DNA of 64,000 bases from Aeromonas popoffii (GCF_000820025.1 NZ_CDBI01000020.1:1-64000), one strand, 5' to 3'; positions 37,126 to 46,692 are shown, counted from the stretch's first letter. The notes: a model not told the origin generated them from the sequence alone. Made by a program: numbers and translations.

Positions 37126-39603
37126 TCAACCCGTAATGTTGCAGCGCTTGAGGTTCCAGATCCGATCCACGTAGTCCTGGATGGAACGATCCGAATTGAA
37201 CTTGCCCATGGTGGCGGAGTTGATGATGGCCTTCTTCGCCCACAGTGCCGGATCCCGATACCAGGTATCGATCAGCTTGTGAGCTTCGGAGTAGGAGGCA
37301 AAATCGGCCAGGGTCAGGTAAGGATCGCCCCCTTCCAGCAAGGAGCGCTTGATGGAGGAGAGTTCACCCGGACGACCCGGCGTGAAGTAGTCGGTATCGA
37401 ACCAGTCCAGCACAGCCTTGAGCTCGGAGTTGGCATAGTAGAAGTCATACGGGTTGTAACCGCGTCCCTTCAATGCCTTCACCTCGTCCACATTCAGACC
37501 GAAGATGGCGCAGTTTTCGGCACCCGCCTCTTCCGCGATCTCGATGTTGGCCCCATCCAGCGTCCCTATGGTGATGGCGCCGTTCAATGCCATCTTCATG
37601 TTGCCGGTACCGGAGGCCTCGTAACCGGCGGTGGAGATCTGCTCGGAGACATCGGCAGCCGGGATCAGCTTCTCGGCCAGGCTGACGCGGTAATTCGGCA
37701 TGAACACCACCTTCAGCTTGCCCTGAATGCGAGCATCGTTATTGACCCGCTCAGCCAGCTTGTTGATGGCATAGATGATGTCTTTGGCCAGCTTGTAACC
37801 GGGCGCAGCCTTGGAGCCGAAGATGAACACACGCGGGTGCATGTCATAGTCCGGGTTGGCCAACAGGCGACGGTAGAGTGCCATGATGTGGATAAGGTTA
37901 AGCTGTTGGCGCTTGTACTCGTGCAGACGCTTGATCTGGACGTCAAAGATCGCCTCGGCGCTCACATCAATGCCGGTTTCGTCCTTGATGACCTTGACCA
38001 GCTTCTCCTTGTTATGACGCTTGATGGTCATGAATTGCTGCTGGAACGCCTTGTCGTCGGCAAATTTCACTACGCCACGCAGTTTGTCCAGTTGCAGCGG
38101 CCACTCCTTGCCCACCACTTCGTTGTAGAGGCCAGCCAGTTCCGGGTTGCACGCCAGCAGCCAACGACGCGGGGTCACACCATTGGTAACGTTGCACAGC
38201 TTCTCTGGCCACAGCTCGGCATACTCAGGGAAGAGATCCTCTTTCACCAGCTTGGAGTGGATCTCGGCCACGCCGTTCACCTTGGAGGAGCCGATCACCC
38301 CCAGGTTGCCCATGCGCACCTTGCGCACATCTCCCTCTTCGATGATGGAGAGCTTGGCCTTGATGGCATCGTTGCCCGGCCACTTGGGCTCGACCAGCTC
38401 GCTCAGGAAGCGGGCGTTGATCTCGTAAATCACTTCCAGATGGCGAGGCAGTACTTTCTCGAACAGACTGACCGACCACTTCTCCAGCGCTTCCGGCAGC
38501 AGGGTGTGGTTGGTGTAGGAGAAAACCTGATAGCAGATGGCCCAGGCAGCATCCCAGTTCAGATCTTCCTCATCCACCAGCATCCGCATCAGCTCGGGGA
38601 TGGCCACGGTCGGGTGGGTATCATTGAGCTGAATGGCGATCTGAGCGGCAAAGTTGCTGAAATCCGAGCCATGCACCCGCTTGTAGCGGCGCATGATGTC
38701 CTTGATGGAACAGGCACAGAAGAAATACTGCTGGATCAGGCGCAGCTCCTTACCCGCGTCTGTCTCATCGTTCGGATAGAGTACCTTGGAGATGGTTTCA
38801 GCCTGGGCTTTCTCGGCCTGGGAGTCGATGTAACCACCGGCGTTGAACACGTCCCAGTCAAAAAACTCGGAGGCGCGGGATTCCCACAAACGCAGTATGT
38901 TGACGGTATGTCCACCAAAGCCCACCACAGGGATATCCCAAGGCACCCCTTTGATCTTGCGACCAGCGTGCCACACCTTCTTCAGACCGCCGTTGTCACC
39001 AAACACGGTCTCGACATAACCGTAGAGTGGCACGTCTTGCACGGACTCGGGACGGCAGATCTCCCAGGGGTTGCCATATTCACGCCAGGAATCCGGACGC
39101 TCTATCTGACGACCATCCTGGATCTCCTGACGGAACAGGCCGTGCTCATAATGGATGCCGTAACCGACTGCCGGGTAATTCAGGGTCGCCAGCGAATCGA
39201 TGAAGCAGGCGGCCAGGCGGCCAAGGCCACCGTTGCCGAGCGCCATGTCCGGCTCTTGTTCACACAGGTCGGTCAGTTCCAGACCGAGTTCACCCAACGC
39301 CTCTTCACACACTTTGTACAGGGAGAGGTTGTGCAGGTTGTTGGAGGTCAAACGCCCCATCAGGAATTCAGCAGAGAGATAGTGAATGGCACGAGTATCT
39401 TTCTTGAAGTGAGTCTGCTGAGTGCGGGTCAGGCGCTCGTACACCTGTTCGTTGACGGCGGCTGCGGTCGCTTTCCACCACGCTTCTGGCGAGGCTTTCT
39501 GTTCGCTTGTACCCAAGGTAGAACGCAGGTGACGCACGATACTCGCCTTGAGCTGATCTTTATCCAGTTGGAGATCCTGGTCTGTCTTCTTCTTGGTAGC
39601 CAT
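37126..39603 (-). CDS. glgP: Glycogen/alpha-glucan phosphorylase
   Basis: An 825-residue PLP enzyme that releases glucose-1-phosphate from glycogen or maltodextrin chains. The PLP-lysine signature EASGTGNMKMALNGA, the N-terminal ALGNGGLGRLAACFIDS and THPTVAIPELMR are all present. Glycogen (GlgP) and maltodextrin (MalP) phosphorylases cannot be separated with certainty here; the absence of malQ next door and the presence of glgX elsewhere in the window favour GlgP. ATG 39603 follows GAAGGAAATGG. It is transcribed alone. Confidence 0.92.
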   Translation of the reverse strand: MATKKKTDQDLQLDKDQLKASIVRHLRSTLGTSEQKASPEAWWKATAAAVNEQVYERLTRTQQTHFKKDTRAIHYLSAEFLMGRLTSNNLHNLSLYKVCEEALGELGLELTDLCEQEPDMALGNGGLGRLAACFIDSLATLNYPAVGYGIHYEHGLFRQEIQDGRQIERPDSWREYGNPWEICRPESVQDVPLYGYVETVFGDNGGLKKVWHAGRKIKGVPWDIPVVGFGGHTVNILRLWESRASEFFDWDVFNAGGYIDSQAEKAQAETISKVLYPNDETDAGKELRLIQQYFFCACSIKDIMRRYKRVHGSDFSNFAAQIAIQLNDTHPTVAIPELMRMLVDEEDLNWDAAWAICYQVFSYTNHTLLPEALEKWSVSLFEKVLPRHLEVIYEINARFLSELVEPKWPGNDAIKAKLSIIEEGDVRKVRMGNLGVIGSSKVNGVAEIHSKLVKEDLFPEYAELWPEKLCNVTNGVTPRRWLLACNPELAGLYNEVVGKEWPLQLDKLRGVVKFADDKAFQQQFMTIKRHNKEKLVKVIKDETGIDVSAEAIFDVQIKRLHEYKRQQLNLIHIMALYRRLLANPDYDMHPRVFIFGSKAAPGYKLAKDIIYAINKLAERVNNDARIQGKLKVVFMPNYRVSLAEKLIPAADVSEQISTAGYEASGTGNMKMALNGAITIGTLDGANIEIAEEAGAENCAIFGLNVDEVKALKGRGYNPYDFYYANSELKAVLDWFDTDYFTPGRPGELSSIKRSLLEGGDPYLTLADFASYSEAHKLIDTWYRDPALWAKKAIINSATMGKFNSDRSIQDYVDRIWNLKRCNITG

Positions 39604-39909
39604 AAACCATTTCCTTCGTTACAGAATAATAAAATTGTTATCCCATTAGGGACCGGTGCTGTTGTTCTCTCAGAATATGTTCCGGCGTGGGCATACTAGC
39701 TAAAGCTGATGGTTGAAAAGTTAACGCAAGTCACACTTTAACGCATAAAAATGACAGTTCAAGCTTGAAAACCCTTTCCTGAAACTGATTAACCACGGCC
39801 ACTCATTTCATTTAAAATCAGTAACTTAATAAATAAATGAAAATATAAACCCGTGAATAGGTTTTCAATCATTGCCAAGTACTGAAAATCCATGAAAATA
39901 ACTTAAAAT
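39604..39909. other. AT-rich glgP upstream region
   Basis: About 300 bases of AT-rich sequence in front of glgP, likely holding its promoter. No gene or strong match to a known operator is visible. Confidence 0.5.
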
Positions 39910-39945
39910 ACAGTGCGCATTGAAATCGTTTTCAATGCGCACTGT
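39910..39945 (-). terminator. 16-bp perfect hairpin after the DUF4250 gene
   Basis: ACAGTGCGCATTGAAA and its exact complement TTTCAATGCGCACTGT enclose TCGT. On the minus strand it is followed by ATTTTAAGTTATTTT. It lies 48 bases past the DUF4250 stop, so a terminator for that gene is the best reading. Confidence 0.65.
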
Positions 39946-39992
39946 TCATAGGACCAGACTGACGACAATCTATGATGGCGATCTCCCCCCCT

Positions 39993-40190
39993 TTAACCAT
40001 GTGCCTTGAACTGATTGCTCATGGGGTCGTAGTGATAGCCTATCTGCAATAAACGGGTCGCGAGCTGATCCTCCGTCATGTCGTAATAGGCCAATAACTC
40101 CTCCAGACCATCGCACTCCAGCCGCAGCTTCTCATTGATGATCCCGAGCAGAATATTGGCATCTATTCGTTGCAAGGTGCTAACGTCCAT
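39993..40190 (-). CDS. DUF4250 domain protein
   Basis: A 65-residue acidic helical protein. The sequence runs DANILLGIINEKLRLECDGL, then a leucine-rich middle and ends IGYHYDPMSNQF, the conserved end of DUF4250. No function is known for the family. ATG 40190 is chosen because AGGAG lies eight bases before it; ATG 40196 is two bases from the ribosome site. It is divergent from sulA. Confidence 0.8.
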   Translation of the reverse strand: MDVSTLQRIDANILLGIINEKLRLECDGLEELLAYYDMTEDQLATRLLQIGYHYDPMSNQFKAHG

Positions 40191-40381
40191 CCTCATCTCT
40201 CCTCTTCACAAAGCGACTGTATAACCATGGGCGCCGGCTCCCACTTTGTCCATAGCCTAAAAAACACCCACATTAAGAGAGAAATAAATATCTTTTAAAA
40301 TCAATGTCATGAACATAATTCCTGCCAGCTTGATCACATTATTGACCATAAATGGCTTGTCACTGGTGTGAGTTGCAACTA

Positions 40382-40397
40382 CTGTATGCGCATACAG
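40382..40397 (+). promoter_or_regulatory. LexA (SOS) box of sulA
   Basis: CTGTATGCGCATACAG is a perfect palindrome matching the CTGT-N8-ACAG LexA consensus. It ends 26 bases before the sulA start, inside or next to its promoter, so sulA should be repressed by LexA and induced by DNA damage. Confidence 0.92.
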
Positions 40398-40423
40398 CAT
40401 GGTTATTCATACAGGAAAAGCAT

Positions 40424-40915
40424 ATGAGCCAGCCCATGAGTCATCCCCTTTTTGCCGCCTCTGTCAGCATGAGCAATCCCTGGCCCACTCGGCATCAAGG
40501 CAAGATCGAAGATGAACCTCTCACGGCATCTGCCAGCCAGGAACCACCGCTGCTCGATGAGCTGGTGAGACTGAGCCACGGCGACACGGGCTGGATCCTG
40601 CTCATTGCGCCGCCGGGCCTGCCGGTGGCCAAACAGCTGCAGGCACAGGGGATCAATCCTGATCGCGTGCTGGTGGTACACAGCCCCAAGATCAAAAACT
40701 GGCAACGCATGCTGGAGCAGAGTCTGGGTAATGGCCACTGCGCGGCCGTCCTGACCTGGCTGCCTGAGCAGGTCTCGCTGGATCGCGCCAAGCTAAGCAA
40801 GCTGGGACAACGCTTCGGGGTGCTGACTCGCTTCTTCGAACCGGCAAGGACCGCCCTCCCCGTTCACAACGGCGCACTGGCCTATGGCGGACAGGATATC
40901 TATCTCAACCATTGA
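40424..40915 (+). CDS. sulA: SOS cell-division inhibitor SulA-like protein
   Basis: A 163-residue protein that in the SulA family binds FtsZ and blocks septation during the SOS response. The central part (LSHGDTGWILLIAPPGLPVA, INPDRVLVVHSPK, LGNGHCAAVLTWLPEQ) follows the RecA-like fold of SulA; N-terminal sequence is variable as usual. ATG 40424 follows AGGAAAAGC. The perfect LexA box upstream is strong support for the call. A MITE lies about 200 bases past its stop and supplies a terminator in its direction. Confidence 0.88.
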   Translation: MSQPMSHPLFAASVSMSNPWPTRHQGKIEDEPLTASASQEPPLLDELVRLSHGDTGWILLIAPPGLPVAKQLQAQGINPDRVLVVHSPKIKNWQRMLEQSLGNGHCAAVLTWLPEQVSLDRAKLSKLGQRFGVLTRFFEPARTALPVHNGALAYGGQDIYLNH

Positions 40916-41101
40916 TACCGGGCCGATCGAGCGAAAGGATAAAACCGTGCAAAGGCAGAGTGGGATGAACAGTCGTAGGCACAGACAAGGTCATCAACAA
41001 AGATTACAGGGGGGCAAAATATCCCAGTAAGCAACGTTCAAGCAGGATAACCCCGCCCATGAGCAGGCCGCCAATCTGGCCTGCCACGCATAGAAAAATG
41101 C

Positions 41102-41113
41102 GCCCCTGGGGTC
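41102..41113 (+). repeat. Left 12-bp target duplication of MITE copy A
   Basis: GCCCCTGGGGTC, matched at 11 of 12 positions by GACCCTGGGGTC at 41319-41330. The target is an imperfect palindrome. Confidence 0.8.
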
Positions 41114-41318
41114 TAATGCAAGTCAGTTAAGAGAGTGTGAGTCCCAACCCGCGAGGGATAAGGGCCAAAGAGTGAGGGAGGCATGATGCCTCCCTCTTTT
41201 TATTGGATGCCAGTCAGGGCAAAGGTGTCAGCCAGATTGACGTGTTAACCCTGGCACAGCTCCTGTTATTCAACATTTCGAATACTCAGTCACAAAAATG
41301 CTTAACTGACTGGCATCA
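41114..41318 (+). mobile_element. MITE copy A (205 bp)
   Basis: A non-coding element with terminal inverted repeats TAATGCAAGTCAGTTAAG (left) and CTTAACTGACTGGCATCA (right). A second copy of exactly the same length lies at 57031-57235 in opposite orientation and is closely similar throughout. A terminator hairpin sits in its first half, and an internal ATGCCAGTCAGGGC repeats the end motif. The terminal repeat also occurs at the edge of the IS4-family relic at 60534, so it is probably mobilised by that IS. The remaining bases of the sulA-fumarase gap (40916-41101 and 41331-41422) show no gene. Confidence 0.88.
41174..41201 (+). terminator. MITE-borne terminator, copy A
   Basis: GAGGGAGGCAT and ATGCCTCCCTC form an 11-bp stem around a single G, followed by TTTTTATT. 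It faces sulA transcription. Confidence 0.85.
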
Positions 41319-41330
41319 GACCCTGGGGTC
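41319..41330 (+). repeat. Right 12-bp target duplication of MITE copy A
   Basis: GACCCTGGGGTC, near-identical to the sequence left of the element; followed by ACCTTTTTT. Confidence 0.8.
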
Positions 41331-41422
41331 ACCTTTTTTACGCAGTGCCTATTGTTGAATAGGACCTGCGAGTTGGCCGCTTCACCTGATGGCCGTGAAG
41401 CCGCTACCGGCAAGTTGGCGAC

Positions 41423-42946
41423 TCAGGAGAGCTTGGTATCGAGCTCGGCAATCTTGGCTGACCAGTAGGCCGGGCCTGTTTCATGTATGTTGTTGCCCCG
41501 AGAGTCCACCGCCACTGTTACCGGCATGTCTTCCACCTCGAATTCATAGATGGCTTCCATCCCCAGGTCGGCAAAGGCCACCACACGCGCCTTCTTGATC
41601 GCCTTGGCCACCAGATAGGCGGCGCCACCGACGGCCATCAGATAAACGGCCTGGTGCTGCTTGATGCTCTCGACCGTCTTGGGGCCACGCTCGGATTTGC
41701 CGATCATGCCGATGAGGCCGGTTTCACCCAGCATCATGTCGGTGAACTTGTCCATCCGGGTGGAGGTGGTGGGACCCGCGGGGCCAACCACTTCGTCACG
41801 TACTGCATCGACCGGGCCGACGTAATAGATGAAACGGTTGGTAAAATCTACCCCTTCCGGCAGACCTTCCCCCTTCTTGAGCATGTCGGCGATGCGCTTG
41901 TGGGCGGCATCACGACCGGTGAGGATCTTGCCAGAAAGCAGCACGGTATCACCGCTCTTCCAGCTGGCAAGCTCCGCCTTGGTGATGCCGTCGACGTTGA
42001 CGCGACGCACGTTGCCACCCGCTTCACGGGTGATTTCCGGCCAGTCGCTCAGTTTCGGCGGGGTCAGTTCGGCGGGGCCTGAACCATCCAGTTCGAAGTG
42101 AACGTGGCGGGTGGCGGCGCAGTTGGGGATCATCACTACCGGCTTGGAGGCCGCGTGAGTCGGGGCGCTCTTGACCTTCACGTCCAGCACTGTGGTGAGG
42201 CCGCCCAGACCCTGGGCACCAATCCCCAGCTTGTTGACCTTGTCGTAGAGCTCGACCCGCAGCTGCTCTTCGGTGGTCTCGGGACCACGGGCGATCAGCT
42301 CCTGAATGTCGATGTGCTCCATCAGGGCCTCTTTGGCCAGTACCGCGGCTTTTTCAGCGGTACCGCCGATACCGATGCCCAGCATGCCGGGCGGACACCA
42401 GCCGGCGCCCATGGTCGGCACGGTTTTCAGCACCCACTCAACCACATCATCAGAGGGGTTGAGCATCACCATCTTGGATTTATTCTCGGAGCCGCCACCT
42501 TTGGCCGCGATGCTCACTTCCACCTTGTTGCCGGGGATCATATCGATATGCACGACAGCAGGGGCGTTATCCTTGGTGTTCTTGCGGCTGCCGGCCGGAT
42601 CGGCCAGTACCGAGGCGCGCAGCGGGTTGTCAGGATTGGTGTAAGCGCGGCGGGTGCCCTCGTCCACCATCTCCTGCACCGTCATGTCGCTGTCCCACTG
42701 CACTTGCATGCCGATCTTGACGAAACAGGTCACGATGCCGGTGTCCTGGCAGAGCGGACGATGCCCTTCGGCAGACATGCGGGAGTTGATCAGGATCTGG
42801 GCCAGGGCATCCTTGGCGGCCGGGTTGATCTCGCGGTCATAGGCAGCCTTGGCAGCATGGACGAAATCGAGGGGGTGATAGTAGGAGATGTACTGCAGGG
42901 CGTCGGCGACGGAATCGATAAAATCCTGTTTTTTAATGATGCTCAT
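41423..42946 (-). CDS. fumA: Class I fumarate hydratase (4Fe-4S)
   Basis: A 507-residue iron-sulfur fumarase of the TCA cycle, converting fumarate and malate. The three cluster cysteines are visible in HRPLCQDTGI, GAGWCPPGM and IPNCAATRH. The C-terminal domain carries GPAGPTTSTRMDKFTDMML, part of the active site. Whether it corresponds to FumA or FumB of E. coli cannot be decided. ATG 42946 follows GTGAGGATGAT; the frame is open for 37 more codons without a ribosome site. It is divergent from pabB. Confidence 0.93.
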   Translation of the reverse strand: MSIIKKQDFIDSVADALQYISYYHPLDFVHAAKAAYDREINPAAKDALAQILINSRMSAEGHRPLCQDTGIVTCFVKIGMQVQWDSDMTVQEMVDEGTRRAYTNPDNPLRASVLADPAGSRKNTKDNAPAVVHIDMIPGNKVEVSIAAKGGGSENKSKMVMLNPSDDVVEWVLKTVPTMGAGWCPPGMLGIGIGGTAEKAAVLAKEALMEHIDIQELIARGPETTEEQLRVELYDKVNKLGIGAQGLGGLTTVLDVKVKSAPTHAASKPVVMIPNCAATRHVHFELDGSGPAELTPPKLSDWPEITREAGGNVRRVNVDGITKAELASWKSGDTVLLSGKILTGRDAAHKRIADMLKKGEGLPEGVDFTNRFIYYVGPVDAVRDEVVGPAGPTTSTRMDKFTDMMLGETGLIGMIGKSERGPKTVESIKQHQAVYLMAVGGAAYLVAKAIKKARVVAFADLGMEAIYEFEVEDMPVTVAVDSRGNNIHETGPAYWSAKIAELDTKLS

Positions 42947-43154
42947 ATCATCCTCACTGGTCCTTGTCTTCACCATGACGGCAGAGCAAGGGCTTCCATA
43001 TAAGCCGTGCTTCGGTGTGGTGGTGCCAGGCGAGGTGCCTGCCGATCCGAGAGACAACGGCGTGTTTTTTCTAAAAATTCCGGCGCCTATGATACGCTTG
43101 CCCCCCCGTACCGGCTAGGGAGCAGGGTGCAAACTGTTGCCTGTGTAACAAAAA

Positions 43155-44528
43155 ATGAAACCAACTCTTCATATCCACCATTTTGATCACCAGACGGCGC
43201 TGCATGCGCTGTTTACTCGTCTGCATCATCAGCCCTGGGCCATGTTGCTGGAGTCGGCCGGCCCTCAAGGGGCGGACAACCGTTTTGACATCATCACAGC
43301 CGACCCGCTGGCGACCCTGCAGACCGAGGGACCCTTGACCTGGATAGCCCAGGGTGAACAGCGCCGGTCGTTTGATGCCGATCCCCTGACCCTGCTGGCA
43401 CAACGGCAGCGCGAACTGCTGGGTGAAATGGCGCCACACAGCGACACGCTGCCTTTTATTGGCGGCGCTCTCGGGCTGTTTGGCTATGATCTGGGCCGCC
43501 GCTTCGAACGGCTGCCGGAGCAGGCGCAACGGGATCTGTCCGTGCCAGACATGGCGGTGGGCATTTACGACTGGGCGCTGCTACGAAATGTGGCGAGCGG
43601 CGCCTGGCAGCTGGTGCACTGGGGTGACAAGGCTGGCCTCAATCGCCGGCTGCAGTGGCTGGCCGCGCAGTACGAGATACCAACACCGCCATTTGCCCTG
43701 CAGGGGGAGTGGCGCAGCAACATGAGCCGCGCCGAATATGGCGAGAAATTTGCGCGGGTACAGGCTTACCTGAGTGCCGGGGACTGTTACCAGATCAACC
43801 TGACCCAGCGCTTCAGCGCTGCCTATCGCGGTGATGAATGGCAGGCTTATCAGGCGTTGTCACGCGCCAACCGGGCCCCCTTCTCGGCCTTTATCCGACT
43901 GCCCCAGAGCGCCATCCTGAGCCTCTCCCCCGAGCGGTTCCTGCTGCTCGATGATCGCCATATCGAAACCAAGCCCATCAAGGGCACTCGCCCACGGCTT
44001 GCCGATCCACGGCAAGATCAGGCCAGCGCCCTCGAACTGGCTGGCGCCGACAAGGACAGATCGGAAAATCTGATGATAGTGGACCTGCTGCGCAACGATA
44101 TCGGCAGGGTGAGCCGCCCCGGCTCAGTCCACGTGCCGAGCCTGTTCGCGGTGGAGTCATTCCCGGCGGTGCATCATCTGGTCTCCACCATCCACGGTGA
44201 GCTGGACAGCCGCTGGCAGGCGGTGGATCTGCTGCGTGCCTGCTTCCCGGGCGGTTCCATCACGGGAGCCCCCAAGATCAGGGCGATGGAGATCATAGAG
44301 GAGCTGGAGCCCCAACGACGCAACGCCTACTGCGGCAGCATCGGCTACCTGAGTCAGCATGGCCGGATGGATACCAGCATCTGCATCCGCACCCTGATAG
44401 CGGCAGATGGTCAGCTGCACTGCTGGGCCGGTGGCGGCGTGATCGCCGACTCCGAGGTAGACAGCGAGTATCAGGAGACCTATGACAAGGTGGCTCGCAT
44501 ACTACCGCTGCTGAATGCGCTGCGCTAA
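43155..44528 (+). CDS. pabB: Aminodeoxychorismate synthase component I
   Basis: A 457-residue chorismate-utilising enzyme that, with the PabA glutaminase, makes 4-amino-4-deoxychorismate for folate. Visible blocks are the chorismate-binding PIKGTRPR, SENLMIVDLLRNDIGRVSRP and CFPGGSITGAPKIRAMEII. The KGT motif and the Lys in the PIKGTRPR loop fit PabB rather than anthranilate synthase (PIAGTR). The ribosome site before ATG 43155 is weak. As in E. coli, it is followed by nudL. Confidence 0.93.
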   Translation: MKPTLHIHHFDHQTALHALFTRLHHQPWAMLLESAGPQGADNRFDIITADPLATLQTEGPLTWIAQGEQRRSFDADPLTLLAQRQRELLGEMAPHSDTLPFIGGALGLFGYDLGRRFERLPEQAQRDLSVPDMAVGIYDWALLRNVASGAWQLVHWGDKAGLNRRLQWLAAQYEIPTPPFALQGEWRSNMSRAEYGEKFARVQAYLSAGDCYQINLTQRFSAAYRGDEWQAYQALSRANRAPFSAFIRLPQSAILSLSPERFLLLDDRHIETKPIKGTRPRLADPRQDQASALELAGADKDRSENLMIVDLLRNDIGRVSRPGSVHVPSLFAVESFPAVHHLVSTIHGELDSRWQAVDLLRACFPGGSITGAPKIRAMEIIEELEPQRRNAYCGSIGYLSQHGRMDTSICIRTLIAADGQLHCWAGGGVIADSEVDSEYQETYDKVARILPLLNALR

Positions 44529-44610
44529 GCACCTGACGCATGGACAGAAAGGGCGCCACGCGAGAGACTCAAGGACAGAACCAGGCAAAGAGTTGAGATA
44601 CATAGCCGAG

Positions 44611-45177
44611 ATGGATCGCACCGAACTGTTGACCCGCTTCTTGCTGCAATGCCCCGCCCCGGCCCATCGGCTGACGGAGGCAGGACTCAAGCCCGCCGCC
44701 GTCTTGCTGCCGCTGGTAGCCCGGGCCGACGGCCTGCAGCTACTGCTGACCCGTCGCAGCCCGAACCTGCGCCATCATGCGGGGCAAATCAGTTTCCCCG
44801 GTGGCAGGCAGGATCCCGACGACCGGGATCTGATCCACACGGCATTGCGGGAAACCCAGGAAGAGCTCGGCATCGCGCCCGCCCAGATCGAGATCATCGG
44901 CACCCTCAGCTCCCTCAATACTGTCTCCCAATACGAGGTGCTGCCGGTGCTGGGACTGGTTGCAGCCGATTATCAGCTCACCTTGAGCCAGGATGAAGTC
45001 GAGCACGCATTTGAAGTACCGCTGACCCATCTGCTGGATCGGCGTCACCATATCGCCCTCACCATCCCAAGAGGTGGCAAGCAGCACACCATCTACTGGA
45101 TCCCCTGGCAGCAGCACTTTATCTGGGGGGCCACCGCCAGCATGATTAACCAACTTGCCCAACACCTTGCGAGATAA
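44611..45177 (+). CDS. nudL: Nudix CoA pyrophosphatase
   Basis: A 188-residue Nudix hydrolase, homologue of E. coli NudL/YeaB, adjacent to pabB as in E. coli. The CoA-Nudix block LRHHAGQISFPGGRQDP precedes the Nudix box ending ALRETQEELG. Such enzymes cleave CoA into 4'-phosphopantetheine and ADP. ATG 44611 (MDRTELLTRFLL) suits the family; upstream codons are not conserved. The gap of 82 bases to pabB and the same strand suggest co-transcription. Confidence 0.88.
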   Translation: MDRTELLTRFLLQCPAPAHRLTEAGLKPAAVLLPLVARADGLQLLLTRRSPNLRHHAGQISFPGGRQDPDDRDLIHTALRETQEELGIAPAQIEIIGTLSSLNTVSQYEVLPVLGLVAADYQLTLSQDEVEHAFEVPLTHLLDRRHHIALTIPRGGKQHTIYWIPWQQHFIWGATASMINQLAQHLAR

Positions 45178-45393
45178 CAATTTACTTACATTTGACCGAG
45201 CAAGATTTAATCATTAACACTAAAATAACGTGCCAATTGATAAACAAAAATTGAACTTTTCTTGTTTTGATCACATTTCCATAAGAAAGTGCGGTTTTCT
45301 GTGCCGTAAAGATGAATTTGATCAACATTTTTGATTAAAAAAATCGTATCCTTGCGCCGACTTAATAAGAACCACACATTCGGGGTGAGATAG

Positions 45394-46692
45394 ATGTCAA
45401 ACACAGTCAATGGCACGCAGGAAGTTGCGTCGTCAACAGAGCAAGGGACCCGCTCTACTCAAGCTACTCGTTGGGAAAAACGCGACTCTACCTGGGTCAT
45501 CAGCCTGTTTGGCACCGCCGTTGGCGCCGGGATCCTGTTCCTGCCGATCAACGCCGGTATGGGTGGCTTCTGGCCACTGGTAGTGATGGCGCTGCTGGTT
45601 GGCCCAATGACCTACCTGGCTCACCGTGGTCTGGCTCGCTTCGTCCTCTCCTCCAAAAAGCCCAATGCCGATATCACTGAAGTGGTAGAAGAGCATTTCG
45701 GCGTCGGTGCAGGCAAGTTGATCACCCTGCTCTACTTCTTCGCCATCTACCCCATAGTGCTGATCTACGGCGTGGGTATCACCAACACCGTCGAGAGCTT
45801 CATGGTCAACCAGCTGCAGATGGTGGCCCCACCACGCTGGCTGCTCTCCATCGTGCTGATCATGGGCATGATGTCGGTAATGCTGGCGGGCGAGAAGCTG
45901 ATGCTGAAAGTGACCGAGGTCCTGGTCTACCCGCTTATCGTCATTCTGGCCGGTATCTCTTTGTACCTCATTCCTGACTGGACCGGCGCTGCACTCGAGC
46001 AAGTGCCCTCTGCCAAGGATTTCGCCACTACCCTGTGGCTGACCATCCCGGTACTGGTTTTCTCCTTCAACCACAGCCCGGCCATCTCCAGTTTCTCCCT
46101 GGCCCAGCGCCGCGACCACGGTGACCAGGCTGTCGAGAAAGCCGATGCCATCCTCAAGCGTACCTCCATGGTGCTGCTGGGCTTCGTGATGTTCTTCGTC
46201 TTCTCCTGCGTCATGAGCCTGACACCGGCTCAACTGGCTGAAGCCAAGGCCCAAAACATCGCCGTGCTCTCCTATCTGGCCAACCAACATGCCAGCCCCC
46301 TCATCTCCTACTTCGGTCCGCTGGTTGCCTTCGTGGCCATCGTTTCCTCCTTCTTCGGCCACTATCTGGGCGCCCGAGAAGGTCTGAAAGGGATGATAGT
46401 GCAGAACATGCGCAAGTCAGGCAAAGAGCCGAATGCCAAGAAAGTCGAGATGTTCATCATCGCCTTCTTCATCCTGACCCTATGGGGCACCGCGGTGGCC
46501 AACCCCTCCATCCTGGGTATGATTGAATCCTTGGGCGGCCCCATCATCGCCACCATCCTCTTCATCATGCCGATGTACGCCATCAAGCGCGTGCCAGCTA
46601 TGGCAAAATACCAGGGTCACATCAGCAACGCGTTCGTCGCCCTGATGGGCACGATCGCCATCTCCGCCATCCTCTATCAGCTGGTCGGCTAA
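45394..46692 (+). CDS. sdaC: Serine/proton symporter SdaC
   Basis: A 432-residue inner-membrane transporter of the hydroxy/aromatic amino acid permease family with about 11 helices. The N-terminal [19 protein letters not shown], the substrate-binding region of the fold, and [18 protein letters not shown] are typical of SdaC. The first ~30 residues are polar and cytoplasmic. Its gene stands alone, without the sdaB deaminase that follows it in E. coli. The 216-base upstream region is AT-rich; TTTTGATCACATTT could be a weak CRP half-site. A perfect terminator follows. Confidence 0.92.
   Translation: MSNTVNGTQEVASSTEQGTRSTQATRWEKRDSTWVISLFGTAVGAGILFLPINAGMGGFWPLVVMALLVGPMTYLAHRGLARFVLSSKKPNADITEVVEEHFGVGAGKLITLLYFFAIYPIVLIYGVGITNTVESFMVNQLQMVAPPRWLLSIVLIMGMMSVMLAGEKLMLKVTEVLVYPLIVILAGISLYLIPDWTGAALEQVPSAKDFATTLWLTIPVLVFSFNHSPAISSFSLAQRRDHGDQAVEKADAILKRTSMVLLGFVMFFVFSCVMSLTPAQLAEAKAQNIAVLSYLANQHASPLISYFGPLVAFVAIVSSFFGHYLGAREGLKGMIVQNMRKSGKEPNAKKVEMFIIAFFILTLWGTAVANPSILGMIESLGGPIIATILFIMPMYAIKRVPAMAKYQGHISNAFVALMGTIAISAILYQLVG

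Noticed and set aside
37279-39699. An 806-codon open frame antisense to glgP.
   Set aside because: The G/C-rich third positions of glgP keep the opposite strand open. The translation shows no family and is rich in His, Gln and Arg, typical of mirror frames; glgP on the other strand is unmistakable.
45240-45330. CRP site upstream of sdaC.
   Set aside because: Only one half-site (TGATCACATTT) is convincing; the other half does not match, so it is mentioned but not annotated.
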